Translations under genes and position numbers: made by a program | Assembly: GCF_000003815.2 (NCBI RefSeq) | Contig: NC_049982.1 | Coordinates: 191,209-255,208, forward strand | Length of the DNA stretch: 64,000 nt | Direction: 5' to 3' | Source of the DNA: Branchiostoma floridae | Taxonomy: Eukaryota > Chordata > Leptocardii > Amphioxiformes > Branchiostomatidae | The notes under the pieces: model-generated | Told to the model about the DNA's origin: nothing | Seen by the model: only the letters and a program-made list of their open reading frames with translations | Databases searched by the model: none | Shown here: piece after piece, positions 30,301 to 35,559 of the stretch | How the letters are laid out: each line of letters starts with the position of its first letter | Numbering within the stretch: position 1 is the stretch's first letter

Positions 30301-30669
30301 CAATGTCGTTCAACCTCGCAAACAACCACAACCTCAGCTAACATTCACGTTTACACGAACCTACTCCAAATGCATACATTCTAGCAATGTTGACAGCTAG
30401 CTTTGACCGTCTGACATGTAGAAAATTTACGGTTTCGTGTCATCGATAATATTTCACGAAGGCGGACACTTTAAGGACAACATTACAAACATGGCCGCCG
30501 CAGTGGGACCTGGGAGTCTCTCAGAAACAGCCCCACAAATAGACGTTTCTGTGCAAAACCGTGCAGATCTGAGCTCACCTGAGGTTGGTGGAAGTACTAG
30601 GAGGGTGCAGCAAGCGGCTAGAGCGGCTGGCAGCCGCAGGTTGAGCCATATCAGGCCGTATCGGCCCAT
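340..30669 (-). CDS. PTPRR: Receptor-type tyrosine phosphatase, KIM-PTP family (PTPRR/PTPN5/PTPN7-like), 5' 11 exons
   Basis: Dephosphorylates and holds MAP kinases (family knowledge). Exons on the minus strand: 30669-30579, 29194-29057, 25706-25555, 18368-18255, 5229-5089, 4362-4255, 3895-3672, 3409-3320, 2941-2842, 799-721, 416-340. All have GT-AG borders and the phases join into 438 codons without a stop. Residues 1-30 form a signal peptide with hydrophobic core LPAALAACCTLLVL. Exon 4 (GFAAALGVAESNVHVINK) and exon 5 match the membrane-proximal ectodomain of PTPRR. Sequons NQS and NKT are present. One membrane helix lies at about 230-252 (YLPFMVAAAAAVLACIVVTM). The kinase-interaction motif GLQERRGSNVSLSID is at about 319-333. 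The phosphatase domain starts at EIPMNHPEQ (residue 387), with NRYKTILP and TTYINANYVK; the catalytic exons lie beyond base 1. Exon 2 was given the acceptor at 29195 because it has the better pyrimidine tract and keeps the signal-peptide frame. It is probably the single amphioxus counterpart of the three vertebrate genes. Confidence 0.93.
874..1236. mobile_element. Non-autonomous inverted-repeat element, hAT-like ends
   Basis: Bounded by CAGGGCTCGAAAT and its complement ATTTCGAGCCCTG. Inner arms are rich in GGGTGCACC in opposite orientations. The flanks share CAATG immediately outside each end, which may be the remains of a target duplication. The element carries no coding capacity. It sits in the intron between the two exons that open the phosphatase domain. 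Same terminal word as the elements at 1815, 21914 and, in part, 49473. Confidence 0.7.
1815..2147. mobile_element. Second hAT-like inverted-repeat element (CAGGGCTCGAAAT ends)
   Basis: Starts CAGGGCTCGAAAT and ends ATTTCAAGCCCTG (one change). Inner sequence is built from CCTGCAC/GTGCAGG words rather than GGGTGCACC, so it is a subfamily distinct from the 874 copy. No clear target duplication is visible. It ends about 25 bp before the tandem array at 2172. Confidence 0.65.
2172..2880 (-). repeat. 50-bp minisatellite made of an exon end plus its 5' splice site
   Basis: About 14 units of 46-52 bp adjoin and overlap the 3' end of the KIM-PTP exon at 2941-2842. Read on the minus strand, the true exon ends AAGGCTCTGTATGGGG then AGTTCTGG, followed by donor GTGGGTAC. 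The following units repeat this exon end, the donor and about 20 bp of intron. Roughly half keep a usable donor (GTGGGTAC or GTATGTAC). The four most distal units have drifted to TTCTTTTTAGG, which looks like an acceptor. A unit of about 50 bp is not a multiple of three, so use of another donor would shift the frame. Confidence 0.85.
4788..4830 (-). repeat. Single duplicated copy of an exon 3' end with donor
   Basis: On the minus strand this repeats the last roughly 20 bases of the KIM-PTP exon ending at 5089 (GTCGAGTCCATTCT, then ACCACAG) followed by GTAATGG in place of the true GTAAGG. It lies about 290 bp downstream of the real donor, inside the following intron. The 14-base word GGGGCAATCGCCCC also occurs twice close by (near 4821 and 4896). 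Confidence 0.7.
5284..5672. mobile_element. Inverted-repeat element, GGGGTGGGTACCGG family
   Basis: Left end TAGGGGTGGGTACCGGT and right end CTCTACCGGTACCCTCAT are inverted relatives. Inner GGACCGGTCC and GGAACTGGACCATACCTG stretches recur in the copies near 9263 and 19818. No coding frame of note. Inferred non-autonomous DNA element. Confidence 0.6.
6080..6850. repeat. Tandem array, about 155-bp units
   Basis: Four to five diverged units share ACTGAAACAGGAAACACAAC, AGGCCTTACCATCTAATG and GGTATACTGTATTTTGTCTA. On the minus strand (sense for the surrounding gene) several units carry CATTAGATG followed by GTGAGG or GTAAGG, a 5' splice-site consensus. It lies in the 13-kb intron of the KIM-PTP gene. 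Confidence 0.75.
6851..7559. other. Intronic stretch without recognisable features
   Basis: No conserved exon, RNA gene or clear repeat was seen. The sequence is A/T-rich with short microsatellite runs (an AAAT-type run near 7525). Confidence 0.5.
7560..8480. repeat. Tandem array, about 160-bp units with a conserved donor-like word
   Basis: Five units (near 7640, 7800, 7955, 8135, 8300) share CTGTATTGTAATCTTCCAACC, of which at most 20 bases are strictly kept, and GGTACTCACATA. On the minus strand each unit reads GATTACAATAC..GTGAGTACC, a strong 5' splice-site match. The two rightmost units are nearly identical. Short open frames here are a consequence of the repeat and show no family match. 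Confidence 0.75.
8785..8950. repeat. Three short tandem copies (CAGGTTTCAAATTACAGTCAGGG)
   Basis: The word GGTTTCAAATTACAGTCAGG recurs at about 8787 and 8852, and as GGTTTTAAATTACAGCAAGG at about 8920. Spacing is 65-75 bp. No coding meaning seen. The remaining bases up to 9262 hold only a short GATTT microsatellite near 9000, possibly the tail of an old retroelement. Confidence 0.5.
9263..9690. mobile_element. Inverted-repeat element, GGGGTGGGTACC family
   Basis: Left end TAGGGGTGTGTACTGTACCAG and right end GAATTTTCTGTGCCCACCCCT match the 5284 and 19818 copies in outline. Inner words GGACTGATCCAG and GGACTTGGACC are also shared. A second right-end-like piece, TTTTCTGTACCCACCCCTG, lies at 9844-9862. 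Confidence 0.55.
10000..10235. repeat. Direct repeat, about 190 bp apart
   Basis: AGCTGTCAGACGCAGCTCAG and CAGGTTACCGTGGGTGAAC, then CTGGGCAGTA, occur near 9995-10050 and again near 10185-10235 with few changes. No gene is seen. Inferred local tandem duplication. Confidence 0.6.
10320..10600. repeat. Short tandem repeat, about 100-bp units (CACTTAGCACCAAGGACAG)
   Basis: The core ACTTAGCACCAAGGACAG is present in four variants (near 10325, 10370, 10485, 10585). The same core heads the units of the separate array at 27720-28440, so both arrays probably derive from one element. The stretch 10601-11139 shows nothing further. Confidence 0.5.
11140..11262. mobile_element. Short inverted-repeat element, CTCCAAGCAGATCC family
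   Basis: Ends ATCTACAAGCAGATCC and GGATCTGCTTGGAGAT are complementary. The inner arms AGTATCAAAGC and GCTTTGATACTAT also pair. It is the smallest of six copies in the window (see 19354, 32372, 42178, 48997, 50185). Confidence 0.75.
11340..12370. repeat. Satellite-like tandem array, units about 110-225 bp
   Basis: Units carry AAGACACAATTAATGAGGCT, TTAGACAACCTCCGTCTGAG and CACAACGTCCTCCAATAAC. The last units (near 11817, 12042, 12252) are the most alike. The left units are shorter and more diverged. Open frames such as 11344-11532 and 11629-11829 are by-products of the repeat. Confidence 0.8.
12405..12800. repeat. About 130-bp direct repeat split by a hAT-like fragment
   Basis: GAGACTCATTGCCAGCGGTAA, with following GTGGGCGTGTTT and AAAAAAGGAAG words, occurs at about 12444-12560 and 12687-12800. 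Between them, 12580-12673 holds the right part of the CAGGGCTCGAAAT family (ends TATTTCGAGCCCTGG). Confidence 0.6.
13046..15712. mobile_element. Inverted-repeat-bounded segment with promoter-like modules
   Basis: The left border TTAGCGTAGTGG then CCACGGTGGTCA is found inverted at the right (TGACCACCGTGGACC near 15652, CCACTACGCTAA near 15711). Inside, two diverged roughly 600-bp modules lie in tandem (about 13430-14030 and 14035-14650). Each has a PuCCCGG-rich head, ACACAACCCGG, and CGGCGTGT followed by CCTGTCCT. On the minus strand the second module reads a TATA box (GTTTATATACGGGCG near 14105-14119) followed 60-70 bp later by a strong donor (CACG then GTAAGTTGG near 14044). No protein-coding frame was recognised. 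Confidence 0.5.
16012..17125. repeat. About 300-bp segmental direct repeat, 795 bp apart
   Basis: 16012-16310 and 16806-17125 share CCCCTAGTTATCATGCTTTC, TCTCCTGTTTTTCCAGTAAT, ATTTGGTCGC and TGTCCCTATTAGATTATTT with scattered substitutions. The left flank of the second copy (TACCTAATCATCATAATTAG, TATAAACCTGTATCTGAATT) is also found at 12960-13020. Confidence 0.8.
16390..16690 (+). pseudogene. Relic of a LINE C-terminal region
   Basis: Plus-strand reading near 16395-16540 gives TPPNNRLCTLCNSNRIENEV then HFILEF, the Cys/His motif found at the C-terminus of CR1/L2-like LINE polyproteins. The complete LINE in this window has the matching RICQFCTSNMVEDEVHFTVDC. The frame is broken by stops, so it is a dead fragment. 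It lies between the two copies of the 16012-17125 duplication. Confidence 0.7.
17355..17480. repeat. Dispersed repeat (CTGGGGAGCAGATCCTCTGGCAAGC)
   Basis: Shares CCCTTACCCTGGGGAGCA, CTCTGGCAAGCAT and TTCTGATTGACC with sequences near 23690-23750, 47425-47480 and, inverted, 55105-55165. Four copies in the window mark it as an interspersed element with unknown ends. Confidence 0.55.
17840..18135. mobile_element. Foldback element with about 95-bp arms
   Basis: The left arm (17840-17940: GTCTGGATGTACCCTGCTTT, CTCAACCATCACTCTTAGTT) is the near-complement of the right arm (18040-18135). The loop contains GCCAATCAGAG and GCATATAAGC, which resemble CCAAT and TATA elements. It ends about 120 bp from the KIM-PTP exon at 18255. 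Confidence 0.7.
18955..19135. repeat. Interspersed inverted-repeat element (ACTGTAAATGCATTT family)
   Basis: Left end ACTGTAATGCATTTAAGTTCG and right end CGAACATTTCTGCATTT are inverted relatives. The inner word AAAAAGGACTTTTCGCAGCGG recurs in part at 26265-26470 and 49965-50030. Confidence 0.65.
19354..19785. mobile_element. Inverted-repeat element, CTCCAAGCAGATCC family, full length
   Basis: Ends ATCTCCAAGCAGATCCTAC and GTAGGATCTGCTTGGAGAT, flanked on both sides by TA, which fits a TA target duplication. Inner words CTGAAACAGGGCGGAGCATT and ACAATCAGATGTTAATAG recur in the 32372 copy. Non-coding. Confidence 0.8.
19818..19935. mobile_element. Partial GGGGTGGGTACC-family element
   Basis: CATGGGTGGGTACCAGTACA and GAAAATTCAGGTCCAGGTAC start a copy of the family seen at 5284 and 9263. 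The 10-base CAGGTACGGT word is repeated in tandem. The right end is not clear. Confidence 0.5.
20410..21480. repeat. Tandem array, about 120-240-bp units
   Basis: Units repeat TTATGACAAGCCAGAGT, TTGGTTAGTCCAATTTTTT, GAAAATCACAGTTTAACTC and GACTTCTACCAACACAGATG. At least five partial units. No coding sequence seen. It lies in the KIM-PTP intron 18369-25554. Confidence 0.75.
21914..22254. mobile_element. hAT-like inverted-repeat element (CAGGGCTC ends)
   Basis: Begins CAGGGCTCAAAATACTGGG and ends AAATATCGAGCCCTG. The inner GGGTGCACC words are in the same style as the 874 copy but it is inserted in the opposite orientation. Short opposite-strand frames inside are chance. Confidence 0.65.
22285..22740 (-). 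pseudogene. 3' fragment of a CR1/L2-like LINE
   Basis: Minus-strand reading from 22738 gives RHRNTPATQRLCPTCHENI then EDEFHFVMKCPTYSKERETL, the LINE C-terminal Cys/His motif, followed by about 60 residues to a stop. The 3' end is a (GAAT)n/(ATTC)n tail at 22285-22320 next to TTTATTG, just as in the larger LINE at 35560. It is 5'-truncated. Confidence 0.75.
22960..23300 (+). repeat. Two retroelement-like 3' ends
   Basis: TTACGAAAGTCGCTGTACTT then GTCGTGTCAATAAAGATTG (about 22978-23017) and CGAACAATTGTCGTGCAATAAAG (about 23259-23281) both carry an AATAAA signal near the end. A related end occurs near 51335-51380. Probably tails of 5'-truncated LINEs on the plus strand. Confidence 0.45.
24095..24268. 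mobile_element. Pogo/Tigger-like MITE
   Basis: Ends CAGTAGAAGCCAGTTAATTG and AATTAAACGGCTTCTACTG are inverted, flanked by TA on both sides (24093-24094 and 24269-24270). A diverged second copy lies at about 28773-28935. The assignment to pogo/Tigger rests on the CAGT ends and TA target. Confidence 0.7.
24610..25094. mobile_element. Pogo/Tigger-like MITE, CAGTCAAACCTG ends
   Basis: Ends CAGTCAAACCTGTAATAGCG and CTATAGACAGGTTTGACTG, both flanked by TA. GTGGCCACCTG words repeat inside each end. The minus-strand open frames at 24324-24668 and 24801-25004 cross or lie inside this element and match nothing. Confidence 0.75.
25218..25430. mobile_element. Inverted-repeat element, GCTAGTTCACC family
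   Basis: Ends GCTAGTTCACCTTTATCCG and CGGATAAAGGTGAACTAGC are perfect complements. The inner pairs GGTAACCTATATCCG and CGGATATAGGTTACC also match. It lies 124 bp from the KIM-PTP exon at 25555. Confidence 0.75.
25930..26150. repeat. Local direct repeat
   Basis: GTGATGAATTC then AAAAACTGTTACAATCATGA (near 25922-25954) recurs as GTGATGAATTC, GAAGAACTCTTACGATCATGA (near 26051-26083), each followed by an AAAAGGT/CAGTGGCCGAGTGGGTGGT-like stretch. GTGGCCGAGTGG resembles a tRNA-Leu/Ser D-arm but no full tRNA follows. Confidence 0.4.
26265..26470. repeat. ACTGTAAATGCATTT-family inverted-repeat element
   Basis: Starts ACTGTAAATGCATATGATTT and ends TTTCTGCATTTACA. It carries the CGCGG/CCGCAAA style inner words of the 18955 copy. 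Beyond it, 26471-27410 holds no recognisable gene. Confidence 0.65.
27600..27665. repeat. Microsatellites (GAAT)n, (CAAT)n, (AAGC)n
   Basis: Consecutive four-base runs: GAATGAATGAAT, CAATCAATCAAT and CAAGCAAGCAAG. Similar ATTC-type runs mark LINE 3' ends elsewhere in the window. Confidence 0.8.
27720..28440. repeat. Tandem array, about 170-bp units, with a TA-rich hairpin
   Basis: Units share CTAGCACCAAGGACAGGGGTG, AAACGTACTGTGAGTCTGAGG, and CTCAATTGTGGGAAAATCA (near 27735, 27885, 28075, 28260). A (TA)n inverted pair lies at 27958-28016. The unit head is also found at 10320-10600. Confidence 0.75.
28773..28935. mobile_element. Diverged second copy of the pogo-like MITE
   Basis: TTAGAAGCCAGTTAATTGCAC and GCACCATCCGGATGATTACAC match the 24095 copy; the right end TTTAATGGCTTCTAG is still recognisable. 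It lies about 120 bp from the KIM-PTP exon at 29057. Confidence 0.65.
29195..30578. other. First intron of the KIM-PTP gene, no features seen
   Basis: No conserved exon or repeat structure was recognised between the first two coding exons. Minus-strand open frames at 29306-29614, 29869-30054 and 30017-30331 show no family resemblance. Confidence 0.5.
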
Positions 30670-30765
30670 CTTGGCTCGGGCTGGCGACAACAACACGTAC
30701 ACAACATCCCGCTGCACAGCGCGCATGTGCACACGTCATTCATAAATAATAGATTCCCGGGGTGA
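30670..30765 (-). promoter_or_regulatory. Likely promoter and 5'UTR of the KIM-PTP gene
   Basis: Directly upstream of the signal-peptide ATG (30669). On the minus strand it holds an A/T-rich TATTTATGAATGACGTG stretch near 30740-30755, with a CRE-like TGACG, and an NRF-1-like CACATGCGCGCTG stretch near 30718-30730. These are motif matches only; no transcription start can be seen. Inferred from position and motifs. Confidence 0.4.
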
Positions 30766-30825
30766 ATGAAGAAACGAGCGGGTGAATGGAGGTGGCAGCT
30801 GTGTCTGTGTAAGGGAAAAACTGGG

Positions 30826-31410
30826 CTACAAGACAACACAACACAACACGTTACACGACAAACACAACAATACTCTGAACAATACAGCGCAATACAACAA
30901 TACAATACACAACACGGCGTTTCCGTGAACAAATCCAAACTACACAGGTAACGTTACATTGTATTACAACAAAGCATTTTACACTTTTAGATTTGGGTAT
31001 TAAAGTCCATGTCATCATGTCATGCTTAATAAGTGTTTGGTTAAGTTTAGTTTAGTTGTTTCATAAAACATTATACACTCAAACATGTTGCGCAACAAAG
31101 CATTTAACGTTACACAGTAGAACAACAAGACAGTACACATGGTACACAGTACAACATTACAACAAAACATGTCAGTACAACATTGCGACAAAACAATACT
31201 TAAATAGCAATATTATAGCAAAACATTACATGATAACAAAACAGTACATTGTACAACATTGCAGTTAAACGTGACAAAGTAACGTTATATTGCTTCAAAA
31301 CATCAGTGCACAGTACAACATTGCAACAAGCAGTAAAAAGTACAACATTGCAACAAAACATTACTCACACCGGATAACATAACAACAAAACATTGCAAAG
31401 TATAACATAC
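30826..31410. repeat. ACAACA-rich low-complexity tract
   Basis: Composed of words such as ACAACACAACAC, CAACATTGCAACAAAACATT and ACAGTACAACATT, with strong strand bias against G. It looks like a degenerate short-period repeat. The frames at 30766-30951 and 31056-31268 are products of this composition. Sequence from 31411 to 32370 shows no gene. Confidence 0.7.
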
Positions 31411-32371
31411 AACTAGATGAGATTTCGTGCCAATACATATAACGTTACCTCCAGATCTGTTTGTTTTTGGTGTTCAGAAATGATGGTTTCTGTAACCACG
31501 CGTCCAAGTTTGAACCTTTGCTTATTCGATCGATCTAAACATGAAAACAAAACACTAAGTCACTGTTGCAGTTTGTTTGTTTTTTATTTTCTTCCTTTTT
31601 TTGTTGCATCATAAGTTGAAGCGATATTCACAGCATTTGAATGTGGTCTGGGAAGTTCCCGGTAGACTGCCAAAAAGTATTACATAAAAAAGGGCACAGA
31701 ATCAATCTCCCAGCTCTTCACGACAACTAGTGCTATCAAAATGAAAGATTTACAGTGAATGTCGCTTGAAATCAGAAGGAAAATGTCCAGACTTTGCGTG
31801 ATGCACAAGATGGCTAATGAACTGTTGGACATACCGACTGAGTACCAACCTTAAAGGATTGATGTGTTCAAACATTGTATTTTCGCAGAACTATGATCGA
31901 AGAATGGAATCTGTTATCCCAGTACCATCAAGCACAGTAGGGGCATCTTCGCTGTAAATTCGGGGATTTTTTTTCCAACCTTTATTTAACCTTGGTCTTC
32001 GGCCTAAAAGCTGCATGTAGATGTGCAGAAGTTAGGTGTGACGGGCCGTTCAATGTAACATAACCAGCTGCTGCCGCGCCGTGTGCCTGCGAAGCTGGTG
32101 TGCTACACCGAAAGGAAGTACAGCTACATACATATCGGAGACTTCGCACAATTCTCTCCCTTTGCGTTGTTTACCTGCACTGAAAATGTGGAAAAAATGA
32201 CGGCGAATATGATGAAAATCAGTTGTAGATGTCAAATTCAGAATAAGTTGCGGTTTTGGCGCCAAAGGTCTACAATACGTACTGTACAATACGTGGCGAT
32301 GATGGCAATGGAGTAAGTAGTACTTTATTAAACACATTGCACGTTCTTGACTCAGTGAGCCGGTTGAATTG

Positions 32372-32685
32372 ATCTCCAAGCAGATCCTACGGTGCCATAA
32401 GAGTATAACTTTATTGCACAACAATTGTACGAGGTACAAAGATAGTATCAAAGCTGACCATGGAGTATAGCCGGCCTGAAAGGGAGTCAAACGGGCACCG
32501 GGGATCTGCCTTCACTGAAACAGGGAGGAGCGTTTCAATTCAGTTTGATTAGGCAACAATTGGATGTTAATAGCGTTTTTCCCACCGACTAGAGGCAGAA
32601 CCTCCGATCGCATACACACTCCTAGGCCGGCTTGATTCCTCTGCCAGCTTTTGATGCTTAGTAACCGTAGGATCTGCTTGGAGAT
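32372..32685. mobile_element. CTCCAAGCAGATCC-family element with a nested insertion
   Basis: Ends ATCTCCAAGCAGATCCTACG and CGTAGGATCTGCTTGGAGAT. The left arm of the family normally runs CATAAG-ATAGTATCAAAGC. Here about 40 bp (AGTATAACTTTATTGCACAA to GGTACAAAG) interrupts it at 32401-32440 and resembles a LINE 3' end. Confidence 0.75.
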
Positions 32686-33261
32686 TAGGTTGAGAGTGGG
32701 TGGAGTCGGTCATCATTCTTTACTCGTAGGAGGGAAATACCCTTTCAATACTACATCATTAGCCAGAAGTCAGAAAAGGTCAACCACAAGGTCATCCCGT
32801 AATTGCGCGGTTTGCTGCCGTTTCGTGACTCGCAGTTGACCTTTTGTGTTCTGTTGACGTAAAACGTAAGCAGTAGATGAACCACGAAGATGATCTTTAA
32901 TAGGGCCATTCATGAAAAACCTAAAAGACGATGTGTAGTCTTTAACAACGGACCAACTGTCATAGTTACAACAAGCAGAAAATTCCTCCGAAACGGATTC
33001 AGAGTAGTTGTTATGATTAGTATTCCATTTTATGAGTTCCGCTTATTTTCAGCCAGATAGCTGTTATTGATGTTGATGTAAAACGTTCGTAGCAACTGAA
33101 ACTCGTAGATGATTTTAGACCCATAAGAAATGTGTTGGAGTTAATCGTACTGACAATCAGCAATGCCTCGCATGGCCAAAAAGATTTATTAGATACTTTT
33201 ACTTAATATTCATGTATTTCATTTTATGCATTTCATTTATTTTTACTTGTTGTATTTTCTC

Positions 33262-33305
33262 TCTTGCTCTCCCTCTCTTTTTCTCCCCCTCTCTTCTCTC
33301 TTTCT

Positions 33306-33343
<38 letters not shown>
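33262..33343. repeat. Polypyrimidine (CT)n microsatellite
   Basis: A long CT-rich run including an uninterrupted CTCTCTCTCTCTCTCTCTCT core. Both opposite-strand open frames here are artefacts of it. Confidence 0.9.
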
Positions 33344-33346
<3 letters not shown>

Positions 33347-33559
33347 AACTCTCTCAATGTTAGTAATTGCTTGAGTGTGTGGCGGTTTACTGTGTTTGTA
33401 TGCAATGAAATCATAACAATTCATTGTACAAAATTAAATAGCCGCCCATTCTTTCCTGTTCCGCTGTAACACAACCAAAAACTGCATCTGAGCTGCCGCC
33501 ATTGATAACTCTAATATCCGGACACGAGGCAATATTTGCATCAAACGCTTCACAGAGCG

Positions 33560-33700
33560 ACCTTCAGATTAACCCCCTCCGTTCGATCTCCATGGCAACG
33601 GCGGAAGGCCCGCGGAGGGAGACACTGTGGGCGCTGACGTCATACATCCGGGTGTTGAGATAACGGTTGTTCCGGCCGGATATGCCGCGGGATGCTGTGT
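33560..33700. promoter_or_regulatory. CpG-rich patch with CRE and X-box half site
   Basis: Contains CCATGGCAACGG (RFX half site), GGCCCGCGGAGG, a full CRE TGACGTCA (about 33637) and GTTCCGGCCGGAT. This G+C-rich island stands out from A/T-rich flanks and could be a promoter. A plus-strand frame (ATG at 33681, 57 codons) follows but resembles nothing known. No transcript evidence is available from sequence alone. Confidence 0.3.
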
Positions 33701-33919
33701 CTTCAAAACACCTGCCGTGTTTTTATGTGTCCCAAATGTTACCGGACGATACCGCGTTTATGTTTATTTCATCCAGGCAGGGTCTTGAAAACGTTAGAGA
33801 GCAAATCAAATGCATATCCAGCCATTCATCGGCTATATTTTCAAGAATGTAACTTAACAACGGTAACGTTATATTCAAAATGACTTGTCTCATCGTCAAT
33901 AAAGTCAAAGACAACATAA

Positions 33920-34690
33920 CGTTATTTTCAAAATTATCGATGTTGGACTTTCGATCGACGAAAAATAATCACTACGATTCTGACCTATATTGTATAGTAT
34001 AGCCTTTTTTATTCTAAAAGGTTGATTTTTTCGACGCGTACTACCATTCACATCACATGATAATGTCCAACAAGTAACCAAGCTAGCTACGTTTAAACCA
34101 GAGAACGCTGCACATTTTGCAGCTCACAATTTGTTCTATTACATGCAATGACTACTGGTCGACCTTATCATGTACGTGAAGGGAGTATAGGTTAATTGGC
34201 ATTGATTACACCTGCCAGTATGGCTGTAGGTGGCTAGAAAGATGGTTTGCTGAACACGGTCATTGTGTTACTTTAATAATTATCTACAAGAATGAGGCAC
34301 TCTTTTAGGTTCGAATTCTATACGTGTGTTTGCACATATTGCTCGAGATAGCTTTGATGAATGAATACATTTGTATGTGTGTGGTTATTGAGGTACCGGA
34401 GAAACATGGCGATTTTGATCCCCTATAAGGCCTAGCATCTTTTTCAGGAACTGCAGCATTTCAGACCAGCATCTCCTTGAGATGTTGAGCACAACATGCG
34501 CAGATTAATATTCTGTAAAGGTTGGTAACAAAAATAAATCCGTCATAACATACCTTGATAACACAGGTGCTCTAATCTTATCACGACTTACATTATCATC
34601 ATCCGGCTCTTCTCACAACGTGAAATCCCAATAGGAAGACTGGCATAAGGTAGCTTACCCATACATGCAGCATTTACGTTTGGACCATGT
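33920..34690. other. Intergenic stretch without recognisable features
   Basis: No exon, RNA gene or repeat structure was identified on either strand. Confidence 0.5.
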
Positions 34691-34699
34691 TACGTGGTG

Positions 34700-35130
34700 T
34701 CCTGTGTGGCGTAACTGGTAGAGCGTTCGGCTCGAAATCTATAGATCCCGAGTTCGATACCCGCCGTGCCCCCGACGTTGTGCCCTTGGGAAAGGCACTT
34801 TATACGACCTTTCTCACTACCTTACTTACCTAACTTCGGTCGGGGAAGTAAAAGAAAAAACCTTCTGTCGCTACTGTATAAGTTACTAACTTTGAGTGCA
34901 GTGCCACGTTGTTCTCGTTTTTCCAAAACAGAAGATCCCTGGGTGGGAGTCCGATACCAAGCTCGGATATGTTGTAAGGGATATCGCTCCTCCATTTCTG
35001 ATGCGAATCCGGCGGCCCAGTGCATGTTTGGGTAGCTTCAGGCTTAAGTCTCAGGCGTTCGATGTCTGCACGTAAAAGAACCCAACACACAACTGGCAAA
35101 CGTGAAGAGGAGAAGAGTAGGGGTGACCTG
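34700..35130 (+). mobile_element. tRNA-derived SINE
   Basis: Head TGGCGTAACTGGTAGAGCG (box A) and GAGTTCGATACCC (box B) have the polymerase III promoter layout. They are followed by TGCCCTTGGGAAAGGCACTT and, further on, ACGTAAAAGAACCCAACAC. The same body recurs at 45290, 46515, 49830 and, inverted, 41575. The acceptor arm does not pair, so it is not a functional tRNA. Confidence 0.75.
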
Positions 35131-35283
35131 TGCATGGCTATAGTATAAACGCGATCAGTAGTGAAGCCGCAGTGCATTACGTATACCAGTTACAGAGAAA
35201 GCATCGCGCGTCGAGTTGGACAGACGGTAAAGAACTACTAAAGAAGAACAGTTCTTCCGGGATGCGACGAGATCTCTGTCTAA

Positions 35284-35480
35284 GCCCAAGGATGTCCACT
35301 CCTTGAGCATTGAGGTCAACCACAATTTTGGATAAGAGTCGGAGTAATTGCCACTGATAGAAAACTACAAGGTGGTGAGTTTCACTCTGACGACTGGCAG
35401 GCTTTCCAATGTGAACTTTCGCACCAAGTTTCTGCTGACATATGCTGCCACTTATGGCCCAAATGTCAACACTTACTCAT
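35284..35480 (+). other. Orphan exon-like reading frame of unknown family
   Basis: One plus-strand frame reads KDVHSLSIEVNHNFG, then two stops, then LIENYKVVSFTLTTGRLSNV, NFRTKFLLTYAATYGPNVNT and YS directly before GTAAGTC, a good donor at 35481. The composition looks like real protein but I do not recognise the family. The two in-frame stops suggest two exon pieces or a decayed copy. It lies between the SINE and the LINE tail. Confidence 0.3.
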
Positions 35481-35559
35481 GTAAGTCTTCTGACTGATCT
35501 TGTTCATTATTTTTGAGGGGACATCAAATATTGCCCTTAATGACTTTTATTGAATGAAT

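Noticed and set aside
30579-30649. Alternative start of the KIM-PTP gene at ATG 30649 (MAQPAAASRSS), spliced to 29178
   Set aside because: It joins in phase but gives no signal peptide and uses a weak acceptor. The frame from 30669 with acceptor 29195 gives a clear signal peptide and a good pyrimidine tract.
34707-34775. tRNA gene (box A and box B in correct order)
   Set aside because: The acceptor and anticodon arms do not pair, and the same body without a tRNA head recurs in several places, so it is a SINE head.
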